A stretch of 40,737 bases of DNA from Peptococcaceae bacterium (GCA_024655825.1 JANLFJ010000030.1:1-40737); one strand, 5' to 3'. Positions 30,508-38,682 are shown, numbered from the stretch's first letter. The notes: a model not told the origin generated them from the sequence alone. Made by a program: numbers and translations.

Positions 30508-30759
30508 TTACCCGCGCGACTCCTCTTCACTGGTTTGCTCTTGTTTTGCTTCCAATATTTCCCTGGAAATGTTCAGCACGCTTTCCGGTACATATAAATC
30601 AACGCCAAAAGAAGAAACACCCATGAACACTTTAAGAAACCCTCCGGCCCACCTGTACTTTCTCAGTAAAGGAATCCCGTAAAAGCCGAACATCGATTCA
30701 ATAACATCCGCTTCCCGGTCATCTTCGATTTGAGTTAAAAATGCCCACTTTTCAGTCAT
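30508..30759 (-). CDS. DUF2007-like small protein
   Basis: The 83-residue protein reads KWAFLTQIEDDREADVIESM, then FGFYGIPLLRKYR, GVDLYVPES and AREIL-like ISREILEA. This is the layout of DUF2007 'putative signal transducing' proteins, which have a PII/ACT-like small fold. It has an acidic tail. It is 47 bp after the GNAT gene on the same strand and has its own GGGGGA site, so it may belong to that operon. Confidence 0.7.
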   Translation of the reverse strand: MTEKWAFLTQIEDDREADVIESMFGFYGIPLLRKYRWAGGFLKVFMGVSSFGVDLYVPESVLNISREILEAKQEQTSEEESRG

Positions 30760-30806
30760 AACATCCCCCGGTTATCAAAATTTCCATGTTTTTTGTGGCG
30801 TTGGCT

Positions 30807-31262
30807 TTACAGCAATTTAACCAGGCGGTACCCTTTTTCTCCATCAGCATAATATTTTTCCAAAACCTTTTGCAGTTTAAACCCCAGACCCTGATACAAC
30901 CGGACTGCCTTCCCGTTGGATGTTCTTACTTCCAGGCTTATTCTGGAAAAATACGGAGAAAAATCTTTTAACCTTCCTTCCAGGTACTTCCTGGCCAGTC
31001 CCCGCCCTTCATAATCCGGCAGCACGCATAAAGAATACAGCCTGATCGTTCGGCTGTTTTTCCTTGTCAGGTATGCCGCATACCCGGCCATACACCCTCC
31101 ATACTCCAGCACGTCAAGAATGATCGACCCGTTCGGGTTAATCACCATCCGCCTCATGGCACGTTTTGAAAATGCATCGCCCTGCGGGAAACATATTCTC
31201 TCCATTTCCACCAGCTTGTCCAAGTCTGTCCAAAATGCCTTACGAACCAAAAGCTCACTCAA
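30807..31262 (-). CDS. GNAT family N-acetyltransferase
   Basis: The 151-residue RimI-like protein has the acetyl-CoA loop VLPDYEGRGLARKYLEG and the late motif EVRTSNGKAVRLYQGLGFK. The start TTG 31262 overlaps the TGA of the ATP-grasp gene (TTGA), a sign of translational coupling. In families where GNAT genes accompany RLAN and ATP-grasp genes, the acetyltransferase is thought to cap the ligase product. The substrate here is unknown. Confidence 0.88.
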   Translation of the reverse strand: MSELLVRKAFWTDLDKLVEMERICFPQGDAFSKRAMRRMVINPNGSIILDVLEYGGCMAGYAAYLTRKNSRTIRLYSLCVLPDYEGRGLARKYLEGRLKDFSPYFSRISLEVRTSNGKAVRLYQGLGFKLQKVLEKYYADGEKGYRLVKLL

Positions 31263-32137
31263 ATCTCTTCACCCGCGAGGTAGCGAACGATGTTTTTATA
31301 TATTTCCGGGCTGGCCTGATCTTCGTTGCCCGCATCGATATTGGGATTGTCGTTCACTTCAATTACGTAGTATTCTCCATCGACTTCTTTAATGTCCACA
31401 CCGTACAAACTGTTCCCAATCGCTTTTGCCGCATCGGCAGCGATTTTAAGCAATTCCGGCTTGGCTTCTTCAATCCTTACCCCCACCACTTTGGACAGCT
31501 CTCCATTCTCGGCGCGATCCATCGTTCTCCATGTGTTTTGGGCGAAAACATACTTTACAACCGCCTGAACCTTTCCGTTCAGGAGAATTACACGCCAATC
31601 ATACTCGCTTGGGATGTACTGCTGAACAATAATTCGGTCCGCTCTTCGCAAGAACTTTTTCCCGACCATTACAAACTCGTCATAAGAATTAACCTTTTCG
31701 ACGTAATGCGAAAAGCTGCTGTTGGGAGCTTTTAAAACGAGAGGAATGCCCAGCCCCTCAAACAGCTCACGCGCGTTCTCCCTCGTAACCTCCTTATTGT
31801 CCAAAAAAATTGTTTCCGGCACCGTTATCTGCCGCTGGATCAGCCGCTTGTACATGTTTACCTTGTCGCAGCAAATGCGTATGCTTTCCGGTTCGTCAAT
31901 AACACGCTGCCCCTGCATCTGGGCCAACCTGGCCACCACGTAACTTGTGTTCAGCGGATCGGTAAGGGCTCTGATAAAAACGGCATCGTAATTATGGAGG
32001 TACTTCAATTCGTGGCGAAAGAGAAAATCCAACTGGTGTCCCAGCTCAAAAGCAGCCATTCTGTAGTTCGTCAGGGCGGCCAGTTCCACCGAACTCCTGA
32101 TCGTGTATCGTTCCGTAAAAATTGCTATCTTTGCCAT
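31259..32137 (-). CDS. RimK-like ATP-grasp ligase
   Basis: The 292-residue ligase has an N-terminal domain with FIRALTDPLNTSYVVARLAQ and VIDEPESIRICCDKVNMYKRL. The ATP-grasp core follows: IPLVLKAPNSSFSHYVEKV (glycine-loop equivalent), IVQQYIPSEYDWRVILLNGK, and the metal ligands in YGVDIKEVDGEYYVIEVNDNPN. Such enzymes join a carboxylate to an amine, as RimK does with glutamate, through an acyl phosphate. It overlaps the RLAN gene by 13 bp and the GNAT gene by 4 bp. Confidence 0.88.
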   Translation of the reverse strand: MAKIAIFTERYTIRSSVELAALTNYRMAAFELGHQLDFLFRHELKYLHNYDAVFIRALTDPLNTSYVVARLAQMQGQRVIDEPESIRICCDKVNMYKRLIQRQITVPETIFLDNKEVTRENARELFEGLGIPLVLKAPNSSFSHYVEKVNSYDEFVMVGKKFLRRADRIIVQQYIPSEYDWRVILLNGKVQAVVKYVFAQNTWRTMDRAENGELSKVVGVRIEEAKPELLKIAADAAKAIGNSLYGVDIKEVDGEYYVIEVNDNPNIDAGNEDQASPEIYKNIVRYLAGEEI

Positions 32138-32751
32138 GTCCCCATCTCCTCCAGCATCTTCTTTTCCTTCAGAGTAAGTTCATCATAGGGCAGCGGCTCG
32201 ATAGCGGAAAACAGGTACTCATCGGCCGTTACAATCACCCTGATCCTCATGAGCGGCAGGTGAAACGCCTTGAAAACCGACATGGCAAAAGCAGTGTATT
32301 CCTTTTGAAGTGTCAGCCCCAAAAGTGAGCGAACCACATCGATCCTGTAGTCGGCAGGCAGCCTTTGACAGATCGTGGCATACTTGCCACCCATGGTCAC
32401 TCTTTTTAAGTCTTCTCCCATATTTTCCTTCTCGATGATTACTTCGCACTTGGAAGTAAAAGGATTGATAGGATAAGCCAAGATAGGGGGTGTCAGTTTT
32501 TCAGTCACGATTTCGTGAACAGGTGTTTTAATGCCTGAAAACTCCGCTTTTTTCATGGCCAGAGGAACAACATAGGCGTCAAGCGCCTCCTCCGTGGTCG
32601 GCCTGATGTTGATCCCTGAAAGTTCACAGTCCAACGACTTGTAGTAGCCTTCGGTCAGGTAAGTATAGTCGCCGAACATGTTGTATAAATAAGTGTCATC
32701 GCTGTTCAGCCTGTACAGAATAATTTCTCCTCCCATTTTTTTCCAAATCAT
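32125..32751 (-). CDS. RLAN-domain protein (RimK-like ATP-grasp N-terminal domain)
   Basis: The 208-residue protein matches the RLAN domain: YLYNMFGDYTYLTEGYYKSL, then RPTTEEALDAYVVPLAMKKA, AYPINPFTSK, CQRLPADYRIDVVRSLLG and RVIVTADEYLFSAIEPLPYD. In many genomes the domain is fused to a RimK-like ligase. Here it is a separate gene overlapping that ligase. It probably recruits or positions the substrate. The start is uncertain: ATG 32751 touches its GGGGGAG site and ATG 32736 is 15 bp away. Confidence 0.85.
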   Translation of the reverse strand: MIWKKMGGEIILYRLNSDDTYLYNMFGDYTYLTEGYYKSLDCELSGINIRPTTEEALDAYVVPLAMKKAEFSGIKTPVHEIVTEKLTPPILAYPINPFTSKCEVIIEKENMGEDLKRVTMGGKYATICQRLPADYRIDVVRSLLGLTLQKEYTAFAMSVFKAFHLPLMRIRVIVTADEYLFSAIEPLPYDELTLKEKKMLEEMGTWQR

Positions 32752-32847
32752 CTCCCCCTGTACTGCTATACTTATTTTAATTCCTCTGCAAACAAAAGTA
32801 TATTAAAAATCGGTTAAATATTTTCACCTTTTAATCTGCAAACCGGC

Positions 32848-32895
32848 CCAAAAAGGCCCACCGGCAACTGCTCGCCGTGTTGCCGGTGGGCCTTT
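32848..32895 (-). terminator. Strong terminator of the GntR gene
   Basis: A perfect 17-bp stem (32852-32868 with 32879-32895) closes a 10-nt loop and is followed by T5 on the minus strand. Confidence 0.93.
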
Positions 32896-32906
32896 CCACC
32901 GTTCGG

Positions 32907-33602
32907 TTACGTGTTATGATGATTTAAATACCTGACAAATGCTTCGCCGGCTTTTTGCTTGTGTTTCCTTACAATTTGCTCGACCTTTTCACCATCGCCC
33001 TCTTCCAGGGCGCGCATAATGTCCTCATGCTCCCGGAGGGAATTTTCCGGCCTTTCACGGTCAAAGGCAAAAACGGCCCTAGTTCGTTCACTGCCATCCC
33101 ACATCTCAAATATCATTTTGTAAAGCCGTTTGTACGGCGAACACTGGTAAAGCAGCCGGTGAAAATCGCGGTTAAGAAGGCCATACCTGACCGCATCCCC
33201 TTCTTTTATGCACTCGCGCATTTCTGCTATTACCCCATTGAGACGTTCCATAACCTCGGGAGTCAAATTCGGCAAAGCTGTTTTGGCCGCATAACCCTCC
33301 AGAACACTCCTGATATTGAAAATCTCCTCGGCGTCTTCAGCGCTGAAAGTGGACACCTGCGCTCCCGTATGAGGCGTTATGGTGACAAGTCCCTGGGCCT
33401 CCAACATTCTTATGGCTTCCCTCACCGGGATTTCCGATACCCCAAGGTCGCCGGCTATTTTCTTGAGAACCAGCCTTGTGCCGGGTTTAAGATTGCCGTT
33501 GACAATGTTTTCCCGCAACACGTTATAAACAGCTTCAATCTTTGTGGTGATAAACTGTTCCTTGTTAATAAAATTCAGTTCGCTAATGGCCATCCCCTCC
33601 AC
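32907..33602 (-). CDS. GntR family (FCD/FadR subfamily) regulator
   Basis: In this 231-residue protein, an N-terminal winged helix (ENIVNGNLKPGTRLVLKKIA, LGVSEIPVREAIRMLEAQGL) is followed by an all-helical FCD ligand domain with the Asp/His pattern in RSVLEGYAA, NRDFHRLLYQ and HEDIMRALEEGD. It binds DNA as a dimer and responds to a small carboxylate ligand in most relatives. It is the last gene behind the HMGL and DUF6282 genes, so it probably controls that operon. An internal ATG at 33593 is a possible start. Confidence 0.9.
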   Translation of the reverse strand: MEGMAISELNFINKEQFITTKIEAVYNVLRENIVNGNLKPGTRLVLKKIAGDLGVSEIPVREAIRMLEAQGLVTITPHTGAQVSTFSAEDAEEIFNIRSVLEGYAAKTALPNLTPEVMERLNGVIAEMRECIKEGDAVRYGLLNRDFHRLLYQCSPYKRLYKMIFEMWDGSERTRAVFAFDRERPENSLREHEDIMRALEEGDGEKVEQIVRKHKQKAGEAFVRYLNHHNT

Positions 33603-33615
33603 AACAATCCACAGC

Positions 33616-34836
33616 CTAACTGCCGGATTTTTTTGCCTGTTTCCTGTATTTTTTAAGTAAGCCTAAAAATTCTTCGTCAGTCAAATACCTCTTTTTTTCA
33701 ATCCCCATATTTTTTACGTCTTTCAACAAATTGCTCTTGCTTTCCTGATCAAGTTCAATTTCCAGCGCCTTCAACTTCATTTCAATCGACGTTAAGCCGC
33801 TCTTCTTCCCAAGAACCAGCCTAGGTTCGCGTCCCAAGAACCCGGGATTTATCGCGAACATGGCCAGGGGAGCCTTAAGCAGGGTATCTGCTCCTATTCC
33901 CGATTCCCGCGTAAAATTTCCTTCGCCCACAATAGGCTTGTTCGCCGCCAGCCTGAATCCCGTCATGGTTTCGACCAGTCCTGACAGCTCCACCAGTTTT
34001 TGCATTTCAATCCCCAGCTCCACACCAAGAAGCAATTGTAAAGCGGCGGCGACCTCTTCCGTGGCGCAGTTGCCGGTTCTTTCGCCTATCCCATTCATAC
34101 AGCAGTGGACGACCTCGGCTCCGGACAATACAGCCTCAATACTTCCGGCCAGGGACAGTCCAAAGTCGTTGTGCGTATGTATTTCTACGGGAAGTTTTGT
34201 TTTTTCTTTCACATACCGGGTTAAATAGCGGATGGCCATAGGCAGAGCAGACCCCATCGTATCTACGAGTCCTATCGAATCGGGCGGACATTCGGCCATG
34301 ATGACCGAAAGAAACCTGTCCAGGTCAGTTTCGTCAGCCCGGGTCGTATCGTAAGGAAACAAGACAGTATACAGCGAGTACTCCCTTGCCGCTTGAATTC
34401 CCTTAAGGCTCATCTCTATTACCCTGTCCACTTCCCACTTGAACTGCAGTTCAAGTTTCGGTTTGCCAATGGGAACTTCGATCACGACACCGTCTGCGCC
34501 GCAGTCTGCGGCCATTTTTATGTCTTCGGCCATAGCTCTGGCAAAAGAAAACACCTGGGTCTTTAAGCCCAGTTTTTTTATCTCTTCGATGGCGGACCTG
34601 TCCTCTTCGGAAACGGCGGGCATGCCAGCTTCAATGCGGTGGATGCCCGCTTCGGACATCCTTCTGGCGATCTCAACTTTTTCATCTTTTTTTAAAACGA
34701 TACCCGGAGTCTGTTCTCCATCACGCAAAGTGGCGTCATGCAGCTTTATTCCCGGTTTAATGTCAATCCCGCGCCTTACTTCATCACAAAAATTGTAATT
34801 GCTAATCCACCAGTTCTCGTTCTTCCAGTAATTCAT
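33616..34836 (-). CDS. HMGL-family acyl transferase (isopropylmalate/homocitrate/citramalate synthase-like)
   Basis: The protein has 406 residues and a TIM barrel starting with LHDATLRDGEQTPGI (Arg38-Asp39 catalytic/metal pair). It has the metal-binding HTHNDFGLSLA and GIGERTGNCATEEV motifs, then a C-terminal helical linker with NFTRESGIGADTL and LGKKSGL. These enzymes condense an acyl-CoA with a 2-oxo acid. The C-terminal regulatory domain of LeuA is missing, as in homocitrate synthase and Re-citrate synthase. The substrate cannot be assigned from sequence. AGGAGGAG precedes the ATG. Confidence 0.85.
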   Translation of the reverse strand: MNYWKNENWWISNYNFCDEVRRGIDIKPGIKLHDATLRDGEQTPGIVLKKDEKVEIARRMSEAGIHRIEAGMPAVSEEDRSAIEEIKKLGLKTQVFSFARAMAEDIKMAADCGADGVVIEVPIGKPKLELQFKWEVDRVIEMSLKGIQAAREYSLYTVLFPYDTTRADETDLDRFLSVIMAECPPDSIGLVDTMGSALPMAIRYLTRYVKEKTKLPVEIHTHNDFGLSLAGSIEAVLSGAEVVHCCMNGIGERTGNCATEEVAAALQLLLGVELGIEMQKLVELSGLVETMTGFRLAANKPIVGEGNFTRESGIGADTLLKAPLAMFAINPGFLGREPRLVLGKKSGLTSIEMKLKALEIELDQESKSNLLKDVKNMGIEKKRYLTDEEFLGLLKKYRKQAKKSGS

Positions 34837-34934
34837 TCTTTTGTCTCCTCCTATGCTATTATACTCCTAATATCCGGGCTGTTTCTATAAATATTTATCC
34901 GGAGCACAGCCGGCTGTTCAGTTGTCTCTTTAAC

Positions 34935-35816
34935 CTATATTGAAAGCAAGCGGGCCGGATTCTCCCTGGTCATAAGTTCAATTTCCTGTCGTTTAATGCC
35001 AAGATTAGCCAAAAGCTGGCAGTAAACCCTCAACCCTTCCGTCGGCGAAGGATGAACCGTCTGGCCGTAATCCGTAATCAGGCAGCAGTGCTCCGCCCCT
35101 ACCTCCCTGATAACACTGGCTATTTCCTGGGGATCCTGCCTCCCATTGTGCGGCGAACACACCCCAAAAGACAAGGAAAGCGTTGCTCCCAGTTCCGCCA
35201 GTTCTTTAAGAACCCCTATCGTAAAGTCTTCCAGCCAGGCATTGGGATGAGTCACCTCCAGTTTTTTAAATCCGGCTTTCTTGCTCTCCCTGGCCAGCGC
35301 AAGCGCTTCCTGCGGCGATATATGACCGGTTCCCAAAATTACGTCATATTCCTTGCAAATATTGATAATCTCCCCTATTTCTTTCTTCAGAACATTGTTC
35401 TCATCCAGGATGCGCATGCCCTTTCGCGCATAACCGAAAGTGGAACCATTCACATAATGGCCAATCCAATGGCCTTTTTGGGCTTTTTCCAGTGCATACC
35501 CGGCATCGACGGTCGGAAGCCAGACCATTTTCCCTCCCGCCCTGGCTGTGGCCATAACACTCCTGGGATTGAGCTCGCCGTTGCACTCATTTAGAGCAAT
35601 ACCTCCAAAAACCCTGACTCCTTCAACCACTCTGGTGGCCGCATGAGCGGAGGCTACTGTCGAAGATAGATGTGTTTTAATAACTATTGCCTTCATACCT
35701 GCCCTGGCCGCTTCCTGGGCCAGGGTGATACTATCGCCATATCGCTGGACATAGTCCGGTCCAACATGGATATGTAGATCGATGGCGCCCTCTAAAAAGC
35801 TGTAATCCGCAAACAT
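34935..35816 (-). CDS. DUF6282 metal-dependent hydrolase (amidohydrolase-like)
   Basis: The 293-residue TIM-barrel protein begins with the metal motif DLHIHVGPD (His15, His17). It continues with KTHLSSTV, GIALNECNGELNP, GTGHISPQEAL, VTHPN and LITDYGQTVHP, giving further His and Asp ligands. This is the DUF6282 branch of the amidohydrolase-type superfamily. The reaction is unknown. It is first in an apparent operon with the HMGL and GntR genes. AAAGGAG precedes the ATG. Confidence 0.75.
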   Translation of the reverse strand: MFADYSFLEGAIDLHIHVGPDYVQRYGDSITLAQEAARAGMKAIVIKTHLSSTVASAHAATRVVEGVRVFGGIALNECNGELNPRSVMATARAGGKMVWLPTVDAGYALEKAQKGHWIGHYVNGSTFGYARKGMRILDENNVLKKEIGEIINICKEYDVILGTGHISPQEALALARESKKAGFKKLEVTHPNAWLEDFTIGVLKELAELGATLSLSFGVCSPHNGRQDPQEIASVIREVGAEHCCLITDYGQTVHPSPTEGLRVYCQLLANLGIKRQEIELMTRENPARLLSI

Positions 35817-35848
35817 ATGCTCTCTCCTTTGACTAAATAATTTAACTT

Positions 35849-35880
35849 AAATATATTATATATGATATAGCAATATATTT
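35849..35880. promoter_or_regulatory. 9-bp inverted repeat upstream of the DUF6282 operon
   Basis: AAATATATT (35849-35857) is repeated inverted at 35872-35880. It lies about 35 bp before the DUF6282 start, in an AT-rich region that must contain the operon promoter. It is a candidate GntR operator, weakened by the base composition. Confidence 0.35.
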
Positions 35881-36025
35881 TTATTGATCTTTTACTGCTT
35901 TTTGCGCATTATTTGTCTAATTTTTTTTACATATTAGCAGGAATAGTCCTATTTTGAAAGAATTTAACATAGTAAAAATCTCAACAAAACACTTTAACTA
36001 TACTGAAAATACGGGAGGAACTTAT

Positions 36026-36871
36026 ATGGCTAATTTTACCATGCTTGATCACGTTCTGAAAGTGGCCCCCCTGGTCAACCAGCTAACCCAGGCAGATGTC
36101 GGAATAGCCGTAAGCGACCTGGAAAAATGGCTTTGTTATTACCCGGCCCGAACCCTCGATTTGAAAGTACAGGTGGGCGCGCGCGTGCCTGAAGGCACCG
36201 TAACATACGAGGCCATGAGAACAAAAAAAAGAGTCGTCCAGGAAATAGACTCAAAGAATACCAAGTACGGCCTGCCGTATATTGGCGTTGGCCTCCCCAT
36301 CCTTGACGAAAACGGAGAAGTAATCGGCGGAATTGGGGTTACGGAAAACACGGAACGCAAAGAGTTCCTGCTTAATACTGCCAAGGAACTTGAAAAAAGC
36401 CTCCAGGGAATTCAATCCTCGATGCAGGAAATCGCCGCCGAAGCCGAAGAACTGTCCGCTACCAGCCAGGAACTAAAAGCAATATCTGACGAAACCGCTG
36501 CAAGGGTTGGGGAAACTGCAACAATTCTTTCCTTTGTCAAAAACATAGCCAACAGGATAAACATTCTCGGGCTTAATGCCTCCATTGAAGCGGCCAGGGT
36601 CGGAGACGCGGGAAGGGGTTTTAACGTGGTAGCCAACGAGGTGCGCACTCTCGCCAGGGCAACCAATGAATCAACCGGCCAGATTTCAACAATAATTGAA
36701 AAAATAAAAGAGGGAATCAACTCCACAAATTCAGCCGCCGGCATGGTAAAAAACGTTACCCAGGAACAAGCGGAAAAACTTGCCGCTATCAATCCCATCC
36801 TCGAAAACCTGGCAATCCTGGTGGAAAAACTGACAAAAGCGTCCGAGGATTTATCCAGAGGGACTAAATAG
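36026..36871 (+). CDS. Soluble methyl-accepting chemotaxis-type protein
   Basis: It has 281 residues from ATG 36026, which has GGGAGG upstream. The frame begins 24 codons earlier without a ribosome site. No membrane segment is present. The N-terminal 115 residues look like a small PAS/CACHE-like ligand domain (PARTLDLKVQVGARVPEGTV, GVGLPILDENGEVIGGIGV). The C-terminal half is a coiled coil with the hairpin tip NILGLNASIEAARVGDAGRG and FNVVANEVRTLA. The signalling domain is short. It likely talks to CheA in the cytoplasm. Confidence 0.88.
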   Translation: MANFTMLDHVLKVAPLVNQLTQADVGIAVSDLEKWLCYYPARTLDLKVQVGARVPEGTVTYEAMRTKKRVVQEIDSKNTKYGLPYIGVGLPILDENGEVIGGIGVTENTERKEFLLNTAKELEKSLQGIQSSMQEIAAEAEELSATSQELKAISDETAARVGETATILSFVKNIANRINILGLNASIEAARVGDAGRGFNVVANEVRTLARATNESTGQISTIIEKIKEGINSTNSAAGMVKNVTQEQAEKLAAINPILENLAILVEKLTKASEDLSRGTK

Positions 36872-37087
36872 CCCTGCAGCGGAAGATGTTATTAGCAGGT
36901 GACATCTGCTCCCAACGATTTGGAATCAGCATCGAAGAATTCGTACAGTTTACTTTTGAGATGATGGATACCTTCCTACAGCAGTGAAGAAGTCAGCCAC
37001 ATTAAAAAAGAATAGCTCGACGCTTTATTAGGTTATCTCCCATTTAAACCCATCGTTGAACCCGACGAAGAGCTTGGGGGATATACG

Positions 37088-37306
37088 GTGGCCGTTAACG
37101 AAATTGACCTGTACGGGGAAGGTAATACCTATGAAGAAGCGGTCAATGACCTTATCGACAGTATTCAGGAATACCTGGCCATCTACGTAAAACAAATTGA
37201 GCTTATATCTAAAGCGGAAACCAGAGAGAAAAATTTGTATCTCCTTAAACTCTTAAGATGTAATAACGACAGAGAAGAAATCAGGAAAGCGTTAGGACTT
37301 CAATAG
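37088..37306 (+). CDS. Antitoxin-like protein with HicB-type fold, N-terminus probably damaged
   Basis: From GTG 37088 it has 72 residues: VNEIDLYGEGNTYEEAVNDL and IDSIQEYLAIYVKQIEL. The layout is the HicB-like beta-beta-alpha unit. The same frame is open back to 37016 (LDALLGYLPFKPIVEPDEEL) and supplies the missing first strand. A TAG at 37013 cuts it off from a further plausible stretch (SEEVSHIKKE). There is no start codon in the lost part, so the gene looks truncated by a nonsense mutation. The next gene overlaps by one base. Confidence 0.5.
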   Translation: MAVNEIDLYGEGNTYEEAVNDLIDSIQEYLAIYVKQIELISKAETREKNLYLLKLLRCNNDREEIRKALGLQ

Positions 37307-37587
37307 TGCCGATAAGATTTTCACACGGAGAAATCAAGAGATTACTTGCTCACTTCAATATGAGACCTTCCCGAACCGGCAGCACTCTCTACTGGGGTTA
37401 TGGCAAAGACGGCATCTGGCGAACATGCAAATTTGACTACCATAAAGACAGTGAAATACTTAAAGCCGGCACGGCCAACGCCATAGCCCATACCCTAAAA
37501 TTCAAAAACGTACTGGAAATGAAAAACGTTATGCTAAACGAATTAGGTATCGACAACACCAGCAGCTTTTTCTCCAAAAAACTCTAA
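37306..37587 (+). CDS. Putative toxin-like partner protein
   Basis: The 93-residue protein starts at GTG 37306 in a TAGTG overlap with the upstream gene. FSHGEIKRLLAHFNMRPSRT, then GSTLYWGYGKDGIW, FDYHKDSEILKAGTANAIAH and a last helix resemble a HicA-like small fold. The GSH catalytic His of HicA is replaced here by GST. The pairing with a HicB-like protein supports a toxin-antitoxin module, but activity cannot be claimed. Confidence 0.5.
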   Translation: MPIRFSHGEIKRLLAHFNMRPSRTGSTLYWGYGKDGIWRTCKFDYHKDSEILKAGTANAIAHTLKFKNVLEMKNVMLNELGIDNTSSFFSKKL

Positions 37588-37631
37588 AATGCGAACCTCC
37601 TTTCAAATAGAATGCGTATAAGATAATTCTA

Positions 37632-37664
37632 GCGCCCCTGTTTTCTATATTTTACCAGGGGCGC
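37632..37664. repeat. 9-bp inverted repeat GCGCCCCTG / CAGGGGCGC
   Basis: Arms at 37632-37640 and 37656-37664 enclose a T-rich 15-bp loop. No T-run follows. It overlaps the 3' end of the small minus-strand ORF. Confidence 0.6.
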
Positions 37665-37864
37665 GTCATATAATCAAAATAACCTCCCGTAGATTTAAAA
37701 CGAAGATTTGCTTCCTGCCGATAAACTATAGGAATATCATACTCATCATTATCACGCGGTTCAGTTTTCGTCACTTTTACTGATAGCACCTCTAGCGGTT
37801 CAACGTTTAATACAATGACTGGTCTTGGCAAATATTCATCTGGTTTTTCTTCTACTAATACCAC
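37652..37864 (-). pseudogene. Fragment resembling a PemK/MazF-like protein
   Basis: A 70-codon frame from GTG 37864 contains PRPVIVLNVEPLEVLSVKVT, then KTEPRDNDEYDIPIVYRQEA and NLRFKST. The order 'RPV-hydrophobic strand-KVT-x-PR-x3-YD' is reminiscent of PemK-like toxins. The end (GGYFDYMTRPW) runs into an inverted repeat and looks unrelated, so the C-terminus is probably lost. It is next to the tRNA-Leu scar. Assignment is tentative. Confidence 0.35.
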
Positions 37865-38024
37865 CTTCTAATACCTTTTTCACATGTATATTTCGACATC
37901 CATTGGGCTTTGTCCCGCTAATAATCAAGAACTTTTTAAGCAGACTCATATCCAAAAATATCATTTTTTAACGGGGGCTAGACTGCTCCGCTAGATTTTT
38001 GGACGAATCTAGTGCGAATAAAAC

Positions 38025-38059
38025 AAGGGCTTCGGCATTTGAAGAATGCTGAAGCCCTT
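38025..38059 (-). terminator. Terminator of the original tRNA-Leu gene
   Basis: A 15-bp stem with one mismatch (38025-38039 with 38045-38059) has a 5-nt loop and is followed on the minus strand by GTTTTATT. It lies 15 bp after the tRNA CCA end. Confidence 0.85.
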
Positions 38060-38073
38060 GACAATGTTGGGCT

Positions 38074-38131
38074 TGGTGCGGCTGAAGGGACTTGAACCCC
38101 CACGTCCTTGCGAACACTAGAACCTGAATCT
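38074..38131 (-). other. attachment-site scar: 3' half of tRNA-Leu(CAG)
   Basis: The minus strand carries the 3' half of a tRNA-Leu. It contains the anticodon loop TTCAGGT with the 3' anticodon stem TCTAG, a long variable arm (TGTTCGCAAGGACG), the T arm GGGGGTTCAAGTCCC and an encoded CCA. Upstream of about 38131 the 5' half is replaced by unrelated AT-rich sequence, so the gene is not functional. This is what a tRNA-targeting integrase leaves at the distal end of its element. The element lies at higher coordinates and the host chromosome at lower ones. Confidence 0.85.
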
Positions 38132-38231
38132 TTTAAAACGATTTTTTCCAACCTTGCCATATTAGGATTTATACCTTGGTATTACTGGTTTTGGCGACAA
38201 TTAAACTTATCGTTTTGCATCGTAAAAAATC

Positions 38232-38267
38232 ATAGTTTTTTATAGTTTTTAGCCTAAAATTAGCCTA
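38232..38267. repeat. Direct repeats ATAGTTTTT and TTAGCCTA, 10-11 bp apart
   Basis: ATAGTTTTT occurs at 38232-38240 and 38242-38250. TTAGCCTA occurs at 38249-38256 and 38260-38267. They lie about 100 bp inside the element from the tRNA scar, a usual place for integrase arm sites. Confidence 0.45.
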
Positions 38268-38274
38268 TAAAAAA

Positions 38275-38296
38275 CACCTTGGATCACTCCTCGGTG
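38275..38296 (-). terminator. Possible terminator of the XRE gene
   Basis: CACC/GGTG plus GG/CC form a broken stem, and a T6 run follows on the minus strand. Confidence 0.5.
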
Positions 38297-38322
38297 CTCT
38301 TTGCGACATAAGAATGCATTTA

Positions 38323-38682
38323 TTACATCCTTCCTTTTAACAAAACAGATTTAATCTTAATTTTTTCATCCTCATCCAACTCCTTAAACACCCTGGCAAA
38401 TGCAAGCACGGCGTCTTTATCTTTTTCCTCGTAATCCCTTAAGTTTATCTTGATTTGTAATTGAGATTTATCTGCTGCATGTTTCAAGGCTTCATATGTT
38501 TCTGAATTTAATGAATATAACTCAGCAATTTTTTCCGGCCATTCTTCAGGAACATTGCGTTTCCCTACCTCAACCGCAGATAAATACGCCGGAGTAACGC
38601 TCAATTTGTCTGCCATGTCTTTTAAAAGTTCATTATTATCTATTCTAAGCTTACGACACAGCTTCCCAAATTGCGTTAACAT
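38323..38682 (-). CDS. XRE family regulator of the integrated element
   Basis: It has 119 residues from ATG 38682, preceded by GAGGAGG. The frame is open to 38751, through the promoter. The N-terminal HTH (TQFGKLCRKLRIDNNELLKD, then MADKLSVTPAYLSAVEVGKR) is followed by a helical domain with EEWPEKIAELYSLNSETYEA. It resembles phage-type repressors common in Firmicutes. It has its own strong promoter and sits just inside the attachment site. Confidence 0.85.
   Translation of the reverse strand: MLTQFGKLCRKLRIDNNELLKDMADKLSVTPAYLSAVEVGKRNVPEEWPEKIAELYSLNSETYEALKHAADKSQLQIKINLRDYEEKDKDAVLAFARVFKELDEDEKIKIKSVLLKGRM

Noticed and set aside
2669-37015. Read-through of UAG (pyrrolysine or suppressor) because two frames contain TAG
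   Set aside because: TAG serves as an ordinary stop in hicA, the chemotaxis-type gene and others here. Both affected genes are accessory, so nonsense mutations are simpler.
38074-38160. Functional tRNA-Leu gene
   Set aside because: The 5' acceptor, D arm and 5' anticodon strand are absent, so the molecule cannot fold.
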